Assembly: GCA_900469615.1 (NCBI GenBank)
Contig: UBYA01000015.1
Span: 62,001-126,000, forward strand
Direction of reading: 5' to 3'
From: Hyphomicrobiales bacterium
GTDB taxonomy: Bacteria > Pseudomonadota > Alphaproteobacteria > Rhizobiales > Rhizobiaceae
DNA: 64,000 nucleotides
Part shown: positions 24,051 through 32,453 of the stretch, one piece after another
How positions within the stretch are numbered: the first letter of the stretch is position 1
How the letters are laid out: each line of letters starts with the position of its first letter
Notes under the pieces: model-generated
The model's database searches: none
Seen by the model: the letters and a program-made list of their open reading frames with translations, nothing else
Told to the model about the DNA's origin: nothing
Position numbers and translations under genes: made by a program

Positions 24051-24956
24051 ATGGATAAGTCGAAGAGCGCCGGCAGGGCGGGGTACTATCTTTATATGAT
24101 CCCTGGCGTGCTGGGGTTTGTTCTTATCGTGCTCATTCCCCTGATTGCCAATTTCGCAATCAGCTTCACGACATGGAAGGGCGGCAATTTCCTGCCCCGC
24201 TATGTCGGTCTGGAGAATTATCAGAGGCTGCTGCAGGACACCGTCTTCTGGAGCTCGATCCAGCATACGGTCCTTTTCATCATTTCGATGACCATCGTGC
24301 CGATCCTTCTCGGGCTGGTGCTCGCGGCGGTGCTATTCGATTATATCAGCGCCAAATTCAACGAGACGTGGTCGAGCTTCTTCCGCGCAGGCTTCTATCT
24401 GCCGCAGATCCTGCCTCTGACCGCTGCCGGCGTCCTATGGGGTTGGATTCTCAATCCGATCGGCATCATCAATGCGGTGTTGAAGGCGATCGGGCTCGAT
24501 TTCCTTGCCAAAAACTGGCTGGGCGACGCCAACTACGCGCTCTGGGCGGTTTCGGCCGTTATCGTGTGGGTGCAGGTCGGCTATTGCCTCGTCGTCTTCA
24601 TGTCGGGTCTGGCGCGTGTCGATCCTTCGCTTTACGAGGCTGCCGAGCTCGACAATGCGAGCTGGTTCGGGCGCTTCCGCTCCATCACGATCCCGATGCT
24701 GATGCCGGAAATCTTCGTCGTTGCGCTGACGACGCTGATCGCCGCGCTCAAGGTTTTCGCGCCGATCTACGTGCTCACCTCGGGCGGTCCCGACAATGCG
24801 ACGACGGTGCCATCCTATCTGTCCTATTATCATTTCTTCACGACGAATCGCGTCGGCTATGCCGCCGCCATCGCAACCCTGCAGACGGTCATGACCATCG
24901 TGCTCGGGGTGGTATTCCTGCGCATGCAGTCGAAGCAATCCGAAGGAGGGCACTGA
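24051..24956 (+). CDS. ABC sugar-importer permease (MalF/UgpA type)
   Basis: A 301-residue inner-membrane protein with six hydrophobic segments and the EAA loop YEAAELDNASWFGRFRSITIP that contacts the ATPase. It lies 72 bases after the binding-protein gene, with a small hairpin in that gap, and one base before the second permease. Confidence 0.93.
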   Translation: MDKSKSAGRAGYYLYMIPGVLGFVLIVLIPLIANFAISFTTWKGGNFLPRYVGLENYQRLLQDTVFWSSIQHTVLFIISMTIVPILLGLVLAAVLFDYISAKFNETWSSFFRAGFYLPQILPLTAAGVLWGWILNPIGIINAVLKAIGLDFLAKNWLGDANYALWAVSAVIVWVQVGYCLVVFMSGLARVDPSLYEAAELDNASWFGRFRSITIPMLMPEIFVVALTTLIAALKVFAPIYVLTSGGPDNATTVPSYLSYYHFFTTNRVGYAAAIATLQTVMTIVLGVVFLRMQSKQSEGGH

Positions 24957-24957
24957 T

Positions 24958-25833
24958 ATGACGGCCACATCCTCGATTTCAGCGCAGGCGGTTTCGTCTG
25001 ACAATCCTCAGAAAAAGGGCTTCGGGCGTTGGGTCGTCCTGGCCATCCTGCTTGTGTTCCTGGCAAGCACGCTGTTTCCATTTCTTTTGGCGGCGCTCAA
25101 CGCGATCAAGACGCCGTCAGACTATGCCGCCAACGGACCGCTCGCCTTGCCTCACAGCTTTGATCTGACGGCGCTGAAGAACTTCTGGGCCACCGTCGAT
25201 TTTCCGCGCAAGCTCTTCAATAGCATCCTCATCAGCGTTTGCACGGCTATCCTGGCCGTCGTTTTAAGTCTGCTCAATGCCTATGCCATCGGTATTGGCC
25301 GCGTGCGCGGCGGACAGGTGATGCTCGTCATTCTGTTGATTTCGATCATGGCCCCGCAGGAGGCGCTGGTCTATCCACTTTACTACATGTCCAAGCAGGT
25401 CGGCCTGTTCGACTCGATGTTCGCCGTGATACTGATCTTCGGCGTCCTGCACACGGCTTTCGGCACCTATCTGCTGTCGTCAGTCATGGCCACATTTCCG
25501 CGAGAGATCATCGAAGCGGCACAGATCGACAATGCCTCCCGCTGGCAGATCCTGTGGTTGGTGATCGTCCCGGTGCTCAGGCCGACGCTGGCAGTGCTGG
25601 CGACCTTCTTCTTCATCTGGACGTGGAACGAGTTTCTGATTCCCCTGGTTTTTCTTGTCTCCAACAACAACCAGACGGTCTCTGTCGCCATGGGCGTTCT
25701 ATCAGGTTCCAACACGCAGGAGCCGACCGCGATCGCAGCGGCATCGCTGCTGGGCATTACCCCGACGATCATCTTCTTCCTGATCTTCCAGCGGACCCTG
25801 ACGCGCGGCGTCGCCGTGGGTGCCGTCAAATGA
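24958..25833 (+). CDS. ABC sugar-importer permease (MalG/UgpE type)
   Basis: A 291-residue permease with six hydrophobic segments and the EAA motif IEAAQIDNASRWQILWLVIVP. Its ATG follows the first permease's stop by one base, so the two subunits are translated in step, as is usual for heterodimeric CUT1 importers. Confidence 0.93.
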   Translation: MTATSSISAQAVSSDNPQKKGFGRWVVLAILLVFLASTLFPFLLAALNAIKTPSDYAANGPLALPHSFDLTALKNFWATVDFPRKLFNSILISVCTAILAVVLSLLNAYAIGIGRVRGGQVMLVILLISIMAPQEALVYPLYYMSKQVGLFDSMFAVILIFGVLHTAFGTYLLSSVMATFPREIIEAAQIDNASRWQILWLVIVPVLRPTLAVLATFFFIWTWNEFLIPLVFLVSNNNQTVSVAMGVLSGSNTQEPTAIAAASLLGITPTIIFFLIFQRTLTRGVAVGAVK

Positions 25834-25926
25834 ACAATGCGGAAGTCCCGTTCCGGCCTTGCCGGTCGGACGGGGCGCGAAGAATGGCAAGTCCGACGAC
25901 ATTCGATTTTCCGCAGGAGGCGTAAA

Positions 25927-27015
25927 GTGGCAGGTATCAATATCAAATCCCTCACCAAGCATTTCGGTGCCGTGCAGGTCCTGAACGACATCGATCTGAC
26001 GATCGAGCGCGGCGAGTTCGTCGTTTTCCTCGGCGGATCGGGCTGCGGCAAGTCGACATTGCTGCGCATGATCGCGGGTCTGGAATCGATCACCAGCGGC
26101 GAAATCTGGATCGGCGGCAAGCGCGTCGACCAGCTGCCGCCCGGCGAGCGCGGCGTCTCGATGGTCTTCCAATCCTACGCGCTTTATCCGCATATGACCG
26201 TTCGCGACAACATGTCCTTCGGCTTGCGGAATATCAAAACGCCGAAGGCCGAGATCGACCGGCGCATCGAAGAGGCTGCGAAGATCCTGGAAATGCCGCA
26301 TCTGCTGGATCGCAAGCCCTCGGCGCTTTCCGGCGGCCAGCGCCAGCGTGTCGCCATCGGCCGCGCCATCGTGCGCGAACCCGATGTCTTCCTCTTCGAC
26401 GAGCCGCTTTCCAACCTCGATGCCGGCCTGCGCACGCGCACGCGCGTCGAGCTGGCGCAGCTGCACGAGCGGCTAGGCGCGACGATGGTGTTCGTTACCC
26501 ACGACCAGGTGGAGGCGATGACGCTTGCCGACCGCATCGTGCTTCTGAACAACAAGAAGATCGAGCAGGTGGCGACACCCGTCGAGATCTATACACGACC
26601 CGCCACGCGCTATGTCGCACAGTTCGTCGGTTCGCCGGGCATGAACTTCATCAATATCGCCGGCGTCAGCGAGGCGGGCGGGCTGGCGACGGCCACGTTG
26701 CCGGACGGATCGGTGATCAAGACGGCGATTGCTCTCGAAGGCTTGTCGAATTCCGGGCTGACGCTTGGCATACGCCCGGAGCATCTGGTCGTCACGACGG
26801 CCGACAAGGGCGATATTGGCGGTCAGGTCGAGACCATCGAGCGTCTGGGCGACCGTTCGCTCGTTCACGTCCGGCTCAAGGACGGTTCGAAGATCATCGG
26901 CACCGATCCCGGCATGACGACGATTACCACCGGTTCGCCAATCGCCTTTGCCGTCGATGCCACAAAGGTCAGTATCTTCGATGAAGCGGATGCGGCCCAT
27001 CATTCCGTAAACTGA
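25927..27015 (+). CDS. ABC sugar-importer ATPase (UgpC/MsmK type)
   Basis: A 362-residue ATPase: Walker A GGSGCGKSTLL near residue 37, signature LSGGQRQRVAIGRA, Walker B VFLFDEPLSNLDA, and a C-terminal TOBE-like regulatory domain (LGIRPEHLVV onward). The start is a GTG preceded by GGAGG at seven bases; longer readings upstream have no such site. It completes the CUT1 importer. Confidence 0.93.
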   Translation: MAGINIKSLTKHFGAVQVLNDIDLTIERGEFVVFLGGSGCGKSTLLRMIAGLESITSGEIWIGGKRVDQLPPGERGVSMVFQSYALYPHMTVRDNMSFGLRNIKTPKAEIDRRIEEAAKILEMPHLLDRKPSALSGGQRQRVAIGRAIVREPDVFLFDEPLSNLDAGLRTRTRVELAQLHERLGATMVFVTHDQVEAMTLADRIVLLNNKKIEQVATPVEIYTRPATRYVAQFVGSPGMNFINIAGVSEAGGLATATLPDGSVIKTAIALEGLSNSGLTLGIRPEHLVVTTADKGDIGGQVETIERLGDRSLVHVRLKDGSKIIGTDPGMTTITTGSPIAFAVDATKVSIFDEADAAHHSVN

Positions 27016-27111
27016 GGAGGAAACAACAGAAAGACCAGCCATATTCAAGGACCTTCGAAGGTCGCCGATTAGATCATTGACGAAACCGTCCAACTGGTAT
27101 GTTATGCCGCC

Positions 27112-27675
27112 ATGTCCACCGCGCACCATAGAAAGAAGCAACCCGTGTTCGTCCGCCAGCAATTGCTGGAGGTGGCGGCGCGGCTTGCTTCCGAAAAGGG
27201 GATGACGGCGGTGACGCTGGATGCCGTTTCAGGCGCGTCCGGCGTCAGCAAGGGTGGTTTGCTGCATCATTTCCCCAGCAAGAACATGCTTCTGGAAGCG
27301 TTGTTCGACAGTCTACTGGAGCGGCTGGACGCTGCGATCGAAGAAGCGATGCGCGCCGATCCGCTGCCGCATGGCCGCTTTACCCGCGGCTATCTGCATG
27401 CCTGCCTGGCTCTGCGCGATCAGCCGCAGGGCAACAAGGACTGGGCGCAGGTAACGATGGTGCTGCTCAGCGAGCCGCACCTGCGGCAGCGCTGGCGCGA
27501 ATGGGTGCGCGAGCGCAGCGAGGAATATGTCGGCACCGACTCCTCGGTGGATGCGGCGATCGTCAGGCTGGCGACCGACGGGATCTGGCTCGCGGATCTG
27601 CTCGGCAGCCACGACATGGACCAAAGCGCCCGTCAACGGCTGGTCGACCGGCTGGTCGAACTGACGCAGCTCTAA
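27112..27675 (+). CDS. TetR-family regulator of the SMR efflux gene
   Basis: A 187-residue regulator with helix-turn-helix at about residues 25-60 (VTLDAVSGASGVSKGGLLHH, then FPSKNMLLEAL). The C-terminal domain resembles those of quaternary-compound regulators. It lies 19 bases upstream of an SMR transporter on the same strand, so it probably regulates its own operon in response to a cationic compound. Confidence 0.87.
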   Translation: MSTAHHRKKQPVFVRQQLLEVAARLASEKGMTAVTLDAVSGASGVSKGGLLHHFPSKNMLLEALFDSLLERLDAAIEEAMRADPLPHGRFTRGYLHACLALRDQPQGNKDWAQVTMVLLSEPHLRQRWREWVRERSEEYVGTDSSVDAAIVRLATDGIWLADLLGSHDMDQSARQRLVDRLVELTQL

Positions 27676-27694
27676 CATTATCGGAGACTATGGA

Positions 27695-28036
27695 ATGGCG
27701 AACGCATCGGTCTATGCAATGCTGCTGGTTGCGATCGTGCTGGAGGTGATCGGCACGACGGCGTTGCAGCTGTCGCAGCAGTTCACCCGTCTCGGACCGA
27801 CGATCGTCCTGGTGATCTGCTACACGGCGGCATTCTATTGCCTTTCGGTAACGTTGCGGGTCATCCCGGTGGGCATCGCCTATGCCATCTGGAGCGCGCT
27901 CGGCATCGTGCTGATTTCGATGGTGGGGGTGGTGCTTTTCCGCCAGAAACTCGATCTCGCCGCCATCGTCGGGCTCGCGCTGATCATCGCCGGCGTGCTG
28001 GTCGTGAACCTGTTTTCAAAATCCGTGTCGCACTGA
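27695..28036 (+). CDS. small multidrug resistance (SMR) transporter
   Basis: A 113-residue protein with four membrane helices. The essential membrane glutamate of EmrE is present in the first helix (VLEVIGTTALQLS), and the YAIWSALGIVLISMVG helix is family-typical. It exports lipophilic cations or related compounds in exchange for protons as a dimer. It belongs to the TetR-SMR pair. Confidence 0.9.
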   Translation: MANASVYAMLLVAIVLEVIGTTALQLSQQFTRLGPTIVLVICYTAAFYCLSVTLRVIPVGIAYAIWSALGIVLISMVGVVLFRQKLDLAAIVGLALIIAGVLVVNLFSKSVSH

Positions 28037-28199
28037 AAACACAGGTGTTGTTCATGGTTGCTTTTGCCTTTGTCAAATCGCTGTGGAGGCATTATGTCTT
28101 GCGCAGATAGGCTGCCGGAGGCTTGAAATGCGGCGCTTTCCCAAAGCGCTTTGGACCGCATAACCTATTCAATCTCAATGGTATCAGAGGAGTGCCGTA

Positions 28200-28985
28200 A
28201 TGACTATTCGTGCCGTCGTTTGGGGCGAGAACATTCATGAGCAGACCAACAAGGTCGTCGCCGAGATCTATCCGGAAGGCATGCACAACACCATCGCCAA
28301 GGCGCTGAACGCCGATGCCGGTATTCAGGCAACCACTGCAACGTTGCAGGAGCCGGAGCATGGTCTTACCGAAGCCCGGTTGAAGGATACCGATGTCCTT
28401 TTGTGGTGGGGCCACAAGGATCATGGCGCCGTCAAGGATGAGGTGGTCGAGCGCGTCGCCAGGCGCGTGTGGGAAGGCATGGGGCTCATCGTCCTGCATT
28501 CCGGCCATTTCTCCAAGATCTTCAAGCGCCTGATGGGAACGCCCTGCGCGCTGAAGTGGCGCGAAGCCGGCGAGCGCGAGCGTTTGTGGGTCATCAATCC
28601 CCGCCATCCGATCGCAGCGGGTCTCGGCGAGCATTTCGAGCTTGAGAACGAGGAAATGTATGGCGAGCAGTTTTCCGTTCCGGAGCCGCTGGAAACCGTG
28701 TTCATTTCCTGGTTTCAGGGCGGCGAAGTCTTCCGTTCGGGCATGACCTGGCGCCGCGGCGCGGGCAACATCTTCTATTTCCGCCCGGGTCACGAGACTT
28801 ATCCGACCTATCACAACGACACGGTGCAAAAGGTTCTGATCAACTCCGTGAAGTGGGCGCACAACCCGCTCGGCACGCAGGCCAGCATCCACGACGCGCC
28901 GAACGTGCCGGTCGAGAAGGCATTGGAGCCGATCGTCGAGCGCGGCCCGAAACTCCATCAGGCCGGCGAAGCCGGTTATCGCTGA
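28200..28985 (+). CDS. thuA: ThuA-family protein
   Basis: A 261-residue class I glutamine-amidotransferase-like fold of the ThuA (trehalose utilisation) family: VVWGENIHEQTN at the N-terminus, WWGHKDHGAV, GLIVLHSGHFSKIFK, FRPGHETYPTYHN. Family members act in breakdown of 3-keto-glycosides. It lies eight bases before a Gfo/Idh/MocA gene, the same pairing as thuAB of Sinorhizobium. The actual sugar is not evident. Confidence 0.9.
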   Translation: MTIRAVVWGENIHEQTNKVVAEIYPEGMHNTIAKALNADAGIQATTATLQEPEHGLTEARLKDTDVLLWWGHKDHGAVKDEVVERVARRVWEGMGLIVLHSGHFSKIFKRLMGTPCALKWREAGERERLWVINPRHPIAAGLGEHFELENEEMYGEQFSVPEPLETVFISWFQGGEVFRSGMTWRRGAGNIFYFRPGHETYPTYHNDTVQKVLINSVKWAHNPLGTQASIHDAPNVPVEKALEPIVERGPKLHQAGEAGYR

Positions 28986-28993
28986 GGTATCAG

Positions 28994-30037
28994 ATGCGTC
29001 TCATTGTAGTTGGCACGGGCGGCATGGCGAAGAACCATGTGGAGCATTTTGCCCGCATTCCCGGCGTCGAGATTGTCGGCGCCGTCGACACGGATGCGAC
29101 GAGGCTCACCGCCTTTTGCGATACGTTCGATATCAAGAAGCGCTTCCTGTCTTTGGACGAGGCGCTGGCCTGGGGTGAGTTCGATTCGGTGACGAACGTC
29201 ACGCCGGACAAGGCTCACAATCCGACGACCCTGCCGCTGCTTGCCGCCGGCAAGCACGTTCTCTGCGAGAAGCCGCTCGCGGAGAACTATGAAAAGGCAC
29301 TGGAGATGACGGAAGCTGCCGAAAGGGCAGGGGTCGTCAACATGGTCAACCTGACCTATCGCAATGTCGCGCAGCTGCAGAAGGCGCGCGAGATGGTGAT
29401 TTCGGGCGAGATCGGCACGGTCAAGCATGTGGAGGCCTCCTATCTGCAAAGCTGGCTCGTCTCCAAGGCGTGGGGCGACTGGCGCAGCGAATCCAAATGG
29501 CTGTGGCGCCTGTCGACCGGGCACGGCTCCAACGGCGTTCTCGGGGATATCGGCATTCACATCCTCGACTTTGCCGCCTATGGCGCCGCGACCGATATCG
29601 ATCACGTCTTCGCCCGGCTGAAGACCTTTGCGAAAGCACCCGGCGAGCGCATCGGCGAATATACGCTCGATGCGAACGACAGCTTCTCGATGTCGGTCGA
29701 TTTCGCCAACGGCGCGCTCGGCGTCGTGCATGCGAGCCGCTGGGCGACGGGGCATCTGAACGAGCTGAAGCTGCGTATCTACGGCGAGCGCGGCGGCCTG
29801 GAAGTATCCCACAGCCCGAACGGTTCCGAACTGCGCGGCTGCCTTGGCGACGATACGGAAACGGCGACATGGCGGGTTCTTGAGGTGCCGCCGGTCCCGA
29901 CGAACTATCAACGCTTCGCCGAGGCCGTCATGACCGGCAGCAGTCAGGACCCGAGCTTCCGTCACGCCGCCAACTTGCAGCGCGTGCTGGATCTTGCCAT
30001 GGTGACGGAAACGGAACGGCGCGAACTGAAGGTTTGA
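28994..30037 (+). CDS. Gfo/Idh/MocA-family oxidoreductase, ThuB-like
   Basis: A 347-residue NAD(P)-dependent dehydrogenase: MRLIVVGTGGMAKNHVEHFA Rossmann start, CEKPLAENYEKALEM signature near residue 95, and HGSNGVLGDIGIHILDFAAYG in the substrate domain. The eight-base spacing after thuA indicates co-transcription. By analogy with ThuB it may interconvert a glycoside and its 3-keto form. Confidence 0.9.
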   Translation: MRLIVVGTGGMAKNHVEHFARIPGVEIVGAVDTDATRLTAFCDTFDIKKRFLSLDEALAWGEFDSVTNVTPDKAHNPTTLPLLAAGKHVLCEKPLAENYEKALEMTEAAERAGVVNMVNLTYRNVAQLQKAREMVISGEIGTVKHVEASYLQSWLVSKAWGDWRSESKWLWRLSTGHGSNGVLGDIGIHILDFAAYGAATDIDHVFARLKTFAKAPGERIGEYTLDANDSFSMSVDFANGALGVVHASRWATGHLNELKLRIYGERGGLEVSHSPNGSELRGCLGDDTETATWRVLEVPPVPTNYQRFAEAVMTGSSQDPSFRHAANLQRVLDLAMVTETERRELKV

Positions 30038-30079
30038 TGTCATCATCGGCCTTCGGGCAACGCCTTGGGAGAGGTTCGA

Positions 30080-30910
30080 ATGTCGACCGAGGAAAAAGTT
30101 GCAAGCCACTATACGCACGGATCGCTGGAAACGGCGATCCTGCAAACGCTTGCCGAGAACGGCAAGGATATCGACAATCTGCGCCTTCGCGATCTCGCAG
30201 GCGTCGATGAGTTTCATCTGGGGCGTCATGCGGCCACGGTGGAGTTCGCGCGCGATCTCGATCTTGCCGCCGGTCTGCTGCTTGCCGATATCGGCTCCGG
30301 GCTGGGCGGACCCGCCCGCCATTTTGCCGATGCCTATGGGTGCACCGTATCGGGCATCGATCTCACCGACGAATTCGTTCAGGTCGCCAATTCGCTGACG
30401 GCCCGATGCGGTTTGGCGGATCGGGTGTCCTTCCGGCAGGGGAGCGCATTGTCGCTACCCTTCGAGAGCGGCGGCTTCGACCGCACGACGCTCATTCACG
30501 TCGGCATGAACATCGAGGACAAGGCCACGCTGTTTGGCGAAATCAGGCGCATCCTCAAGCCGGGCGGTCGCTTCGGGCTTTACGAAATCATGCAGATGCG
30601 CGAAGGCACGCTACCCTATCCGATGCCGTGGGCAATGACGCCGGAGACAAGTTTTGTCCGCAGCCCGGCGATCTATCGCCAGCTGCTGGAGGAAGCAGGC
30701 TTCGTGGTTGAGCTGGAGCAGGATCGCAGCGCCCTGGCAATTCGACTGGCGCATGAGGCGCGGGCCAAGGCAGCGTCGGCAGGCGAAGGGGGAAACCCCG
30801 GAATTCGCACGCTGATGGGGCCACGGGCATCGGAACGGAGCGGAAATGTCAACACATCTGTGGAAGCCGGCCTGCTGGCGCCGATCGAGATGATCGCCCG
30901 GGCGGTGTAA
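30080..30910 (+). CDS. class I SAM-dependent methyltransferase
   Basis: A 276-residue methyltransferase with motif I LADIGSGLGGPARHFA, then VSGIDLTDEFVQVAN, and the post-motif segment ILKPGGRFGLYEIM. The fold resembles the sarcosine/dimethylglycine and UbiE-like groups. It lies about 40 bases after the ThuB-like gene with GGGAGAGG before its ATG. The methyl acceptor cannot be named. Confidence 0.85.
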   Translation: MSTEEKVASHYTHGSLETAILQTLAENGKDIDNLRLRDLAGVDEFHLGRHAATVEFARDLDLAAGLLLADIGSGLGGPARHFADAYGCTVSGIDLTDEFVQVANSLTARCGLADRVSFRQGSALSLPFESGGFDRTTLIHVGMNIEDKATLFGEIRRILKPGGRFGLYEIMQMREGTLPYPMPWAMTPETSFVRSPAIYRQLLEEAGFVVELEQDRSALAIRLAHEARAKAASAGEGGNPGIRTLMGPRASERSGNVNTSVEAGLLAPIEMIARAV

Positions 30911-31525
30911 CGGCCCGGATGCCCCGCATCGCGATCCCGGCGCTTTCCTCGGGCCTCGATCTTCCGTTCGGCAGCCGGATCATCGATCTCCCCGCAATAT
31001 TCATCATGAGCCAGCCGGGTGTTTATCTTCCGCGGCGGTGTGTCGCAGCATGTCCGGCCGTAGCGGACAACAGGCGGTTCTGACGGCTTTGCACCGGAGC
31101 GCTCTGGACGGGCGGCCGATGGATGTTGGTCAACGCTCCTATCGCGCCATCCGTTTTCCTGCCGAACGGCGTTCCGATAGCGGGACTTGCAATTGTCCGG
31201 CTAATCATTCAGGCTTGTCCGCATGGTGATTGGGGGTCGGCCGATTTCGCCGTATTTCTGCCGATTCCGAGGTGAATCCCTTTCGGGAATCGCGACAGTT
31301 CGTTTCATGACAAACCACCGCTCGTTGTGGACGGACTCTCTTGCGAAATTCGACTAATCAACTCATATAATCGGCTATTGTGATCACCGCATAACATAAG
31401 GAGTCGGGTGTCAATCGGGAAGGGACAGACGAATATCCCAAGCTTCGAGCCTGTCGCCTCTTCGGGATTCGCATGCGGATCCCCCGGGCCAAGACTTCTT
31501 CCCTGGACAGCCCTTAGAGACAGAC
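30911..31525. other. 615-base intergenic region, no gene seen
   Basis: No open frame here has a credible start and coding bias. The right end is more A+T-rich and should hold the promoter of the aspartyl hydroxylase gene. I see no RIME copy, tRNA or strong terminator. Confidence 0.6.
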
Positions 31526-32371
31526 ATGACGGAGAGCCCCTTGAGCGCACCTGCTCCCACTTCCAATCAATCTCCCAGTCCGGAACAGACCTTCGGCACT
31601 GCCGGCATCGCGCCGATGGATCGTCCGAGCGCCACGACGCGCTTTTTCATGGGCATCGTCTCATGGGCCGAGCGGCTCAATCTGAAATATGCCAAACTCG
31701 GCAATCCGCCGGTCTACGACAATGCGACCTTTCCTTGGGCGGCCGAGATCGAGAAGGACTATCCCGCCATCCGCGCGGAACTCGAAAAGGTACTGCTGCG
31801 CCAGAGCGAGCTGCCGACCTTCCAGGACATCTCCACCGACGTTAAGACCATTTCCACCGATACGCGCTGGAAGACCTTCTTCCTTCTCGGCTTCGGCGTG
31901 AAGTCGGAGCAGAACATCAAGGCGTGCCCGAATACGTGGGCGGCCGTTCAGAAAATCCCGGGTCTGACGACAGCGATGTTCTCCATCTTCGAGCCGGGCA
32001 AGCATCTTCCCGCCCATCGCGGCCCCTATAACGGCGTGCTGCGCCTGCATCTCGGCCTCATCGTGCCGGAGCCGAACGAGAAGCTCGCCATCCGCGTCGA
32101 CAAGCAGGTTTGCCATTGGCAGGAAGGCAAGGCGCTGATCTTCGACGACGCCTATGAGCATGAAGCCTGGAACCATTCCGACAAGACCCGCGTCGTGCTG
32201 TTCGTCGATTTCGTCAAGCCGTTGAAGTTCCCGGCCCGCTTCGTCAACTGGGCCTTGATGAACCTGGCGATCTTCACGCCCTTCATCAAGGAGGGCCTCG
32301 ATAACCACAAGGAATGGGAAAAGAAGTTCTACGCCCAGGCCGAAGCGTTGAGAAATCGCCCGAAGGCTTAA
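31526..32371 (+). CDS. aspartyl/asparaginyl beta-hydroxylase-family dioxygenase (LpxO-like)
   Basis: A 281-residue Fe(II)/2-oxoglutarate dioxygenase. The metal histidines are in HRGPYNGVLRLHLGLIVP and FDDAYEHEAWNHSDKTRVVL, and the following arginine binds 2-oxoglutarate. The N-terminal 40 residues are low-complexity. LpxO relatives hydroxylate lipid A acyl chains or proteins; the C-terminal half has one hydrophobic patch (FVNWALMNLAIFTPF). It is a single-gene unit closed by a strong terminator. The substrate is uncertain. Confidence 0.87.
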   Translation: MTESPLSAPAPTSNQSPSPEQTFGTAGIAPMDRPSATTRFFMGIVSWAERLNLKYAKLGNPPVYDNATFPWAAEIEKDYPAIRAELEKVLLRQSELPTFQDISTDVKTISTDTRWKTFFLLGFGVKSEQNIKACPNTWAAVQKIPGLTTAMFSIFEPGKHLPAHRGPYNGVLRLHLGLIVPEPNEKLAIRVDKQVCHWQEGKALIFDDAYEHEAWNHSDKTRVVLFVDFVKPLKFPARFVNWALMNLAIFTPFIKEGLDNHKEWEKKFYAQAEALRNRPKA

Positions 32372-32395
32372 TCAGGCCGGTTGGTAATATAATAA

Positions 32396-32430
32396 AAACC
32401 CCGGAATCCCTGCGGATTCCGGGGTTTATT
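32396..32430. terminator. bidirectional intrinsic terminator
   Basis: Perfect 14-bp stem AAACCCCGGAATCC/GGATTCCGGGGTTT with a 4-base loop, A-rich before and T-rich after. It serves the convergent hydroxylase and flotillin operons. Confidence 0.93.
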
Positions 32431-32453
32431 TTCAGGACGTCCGAGCTTGTCCG

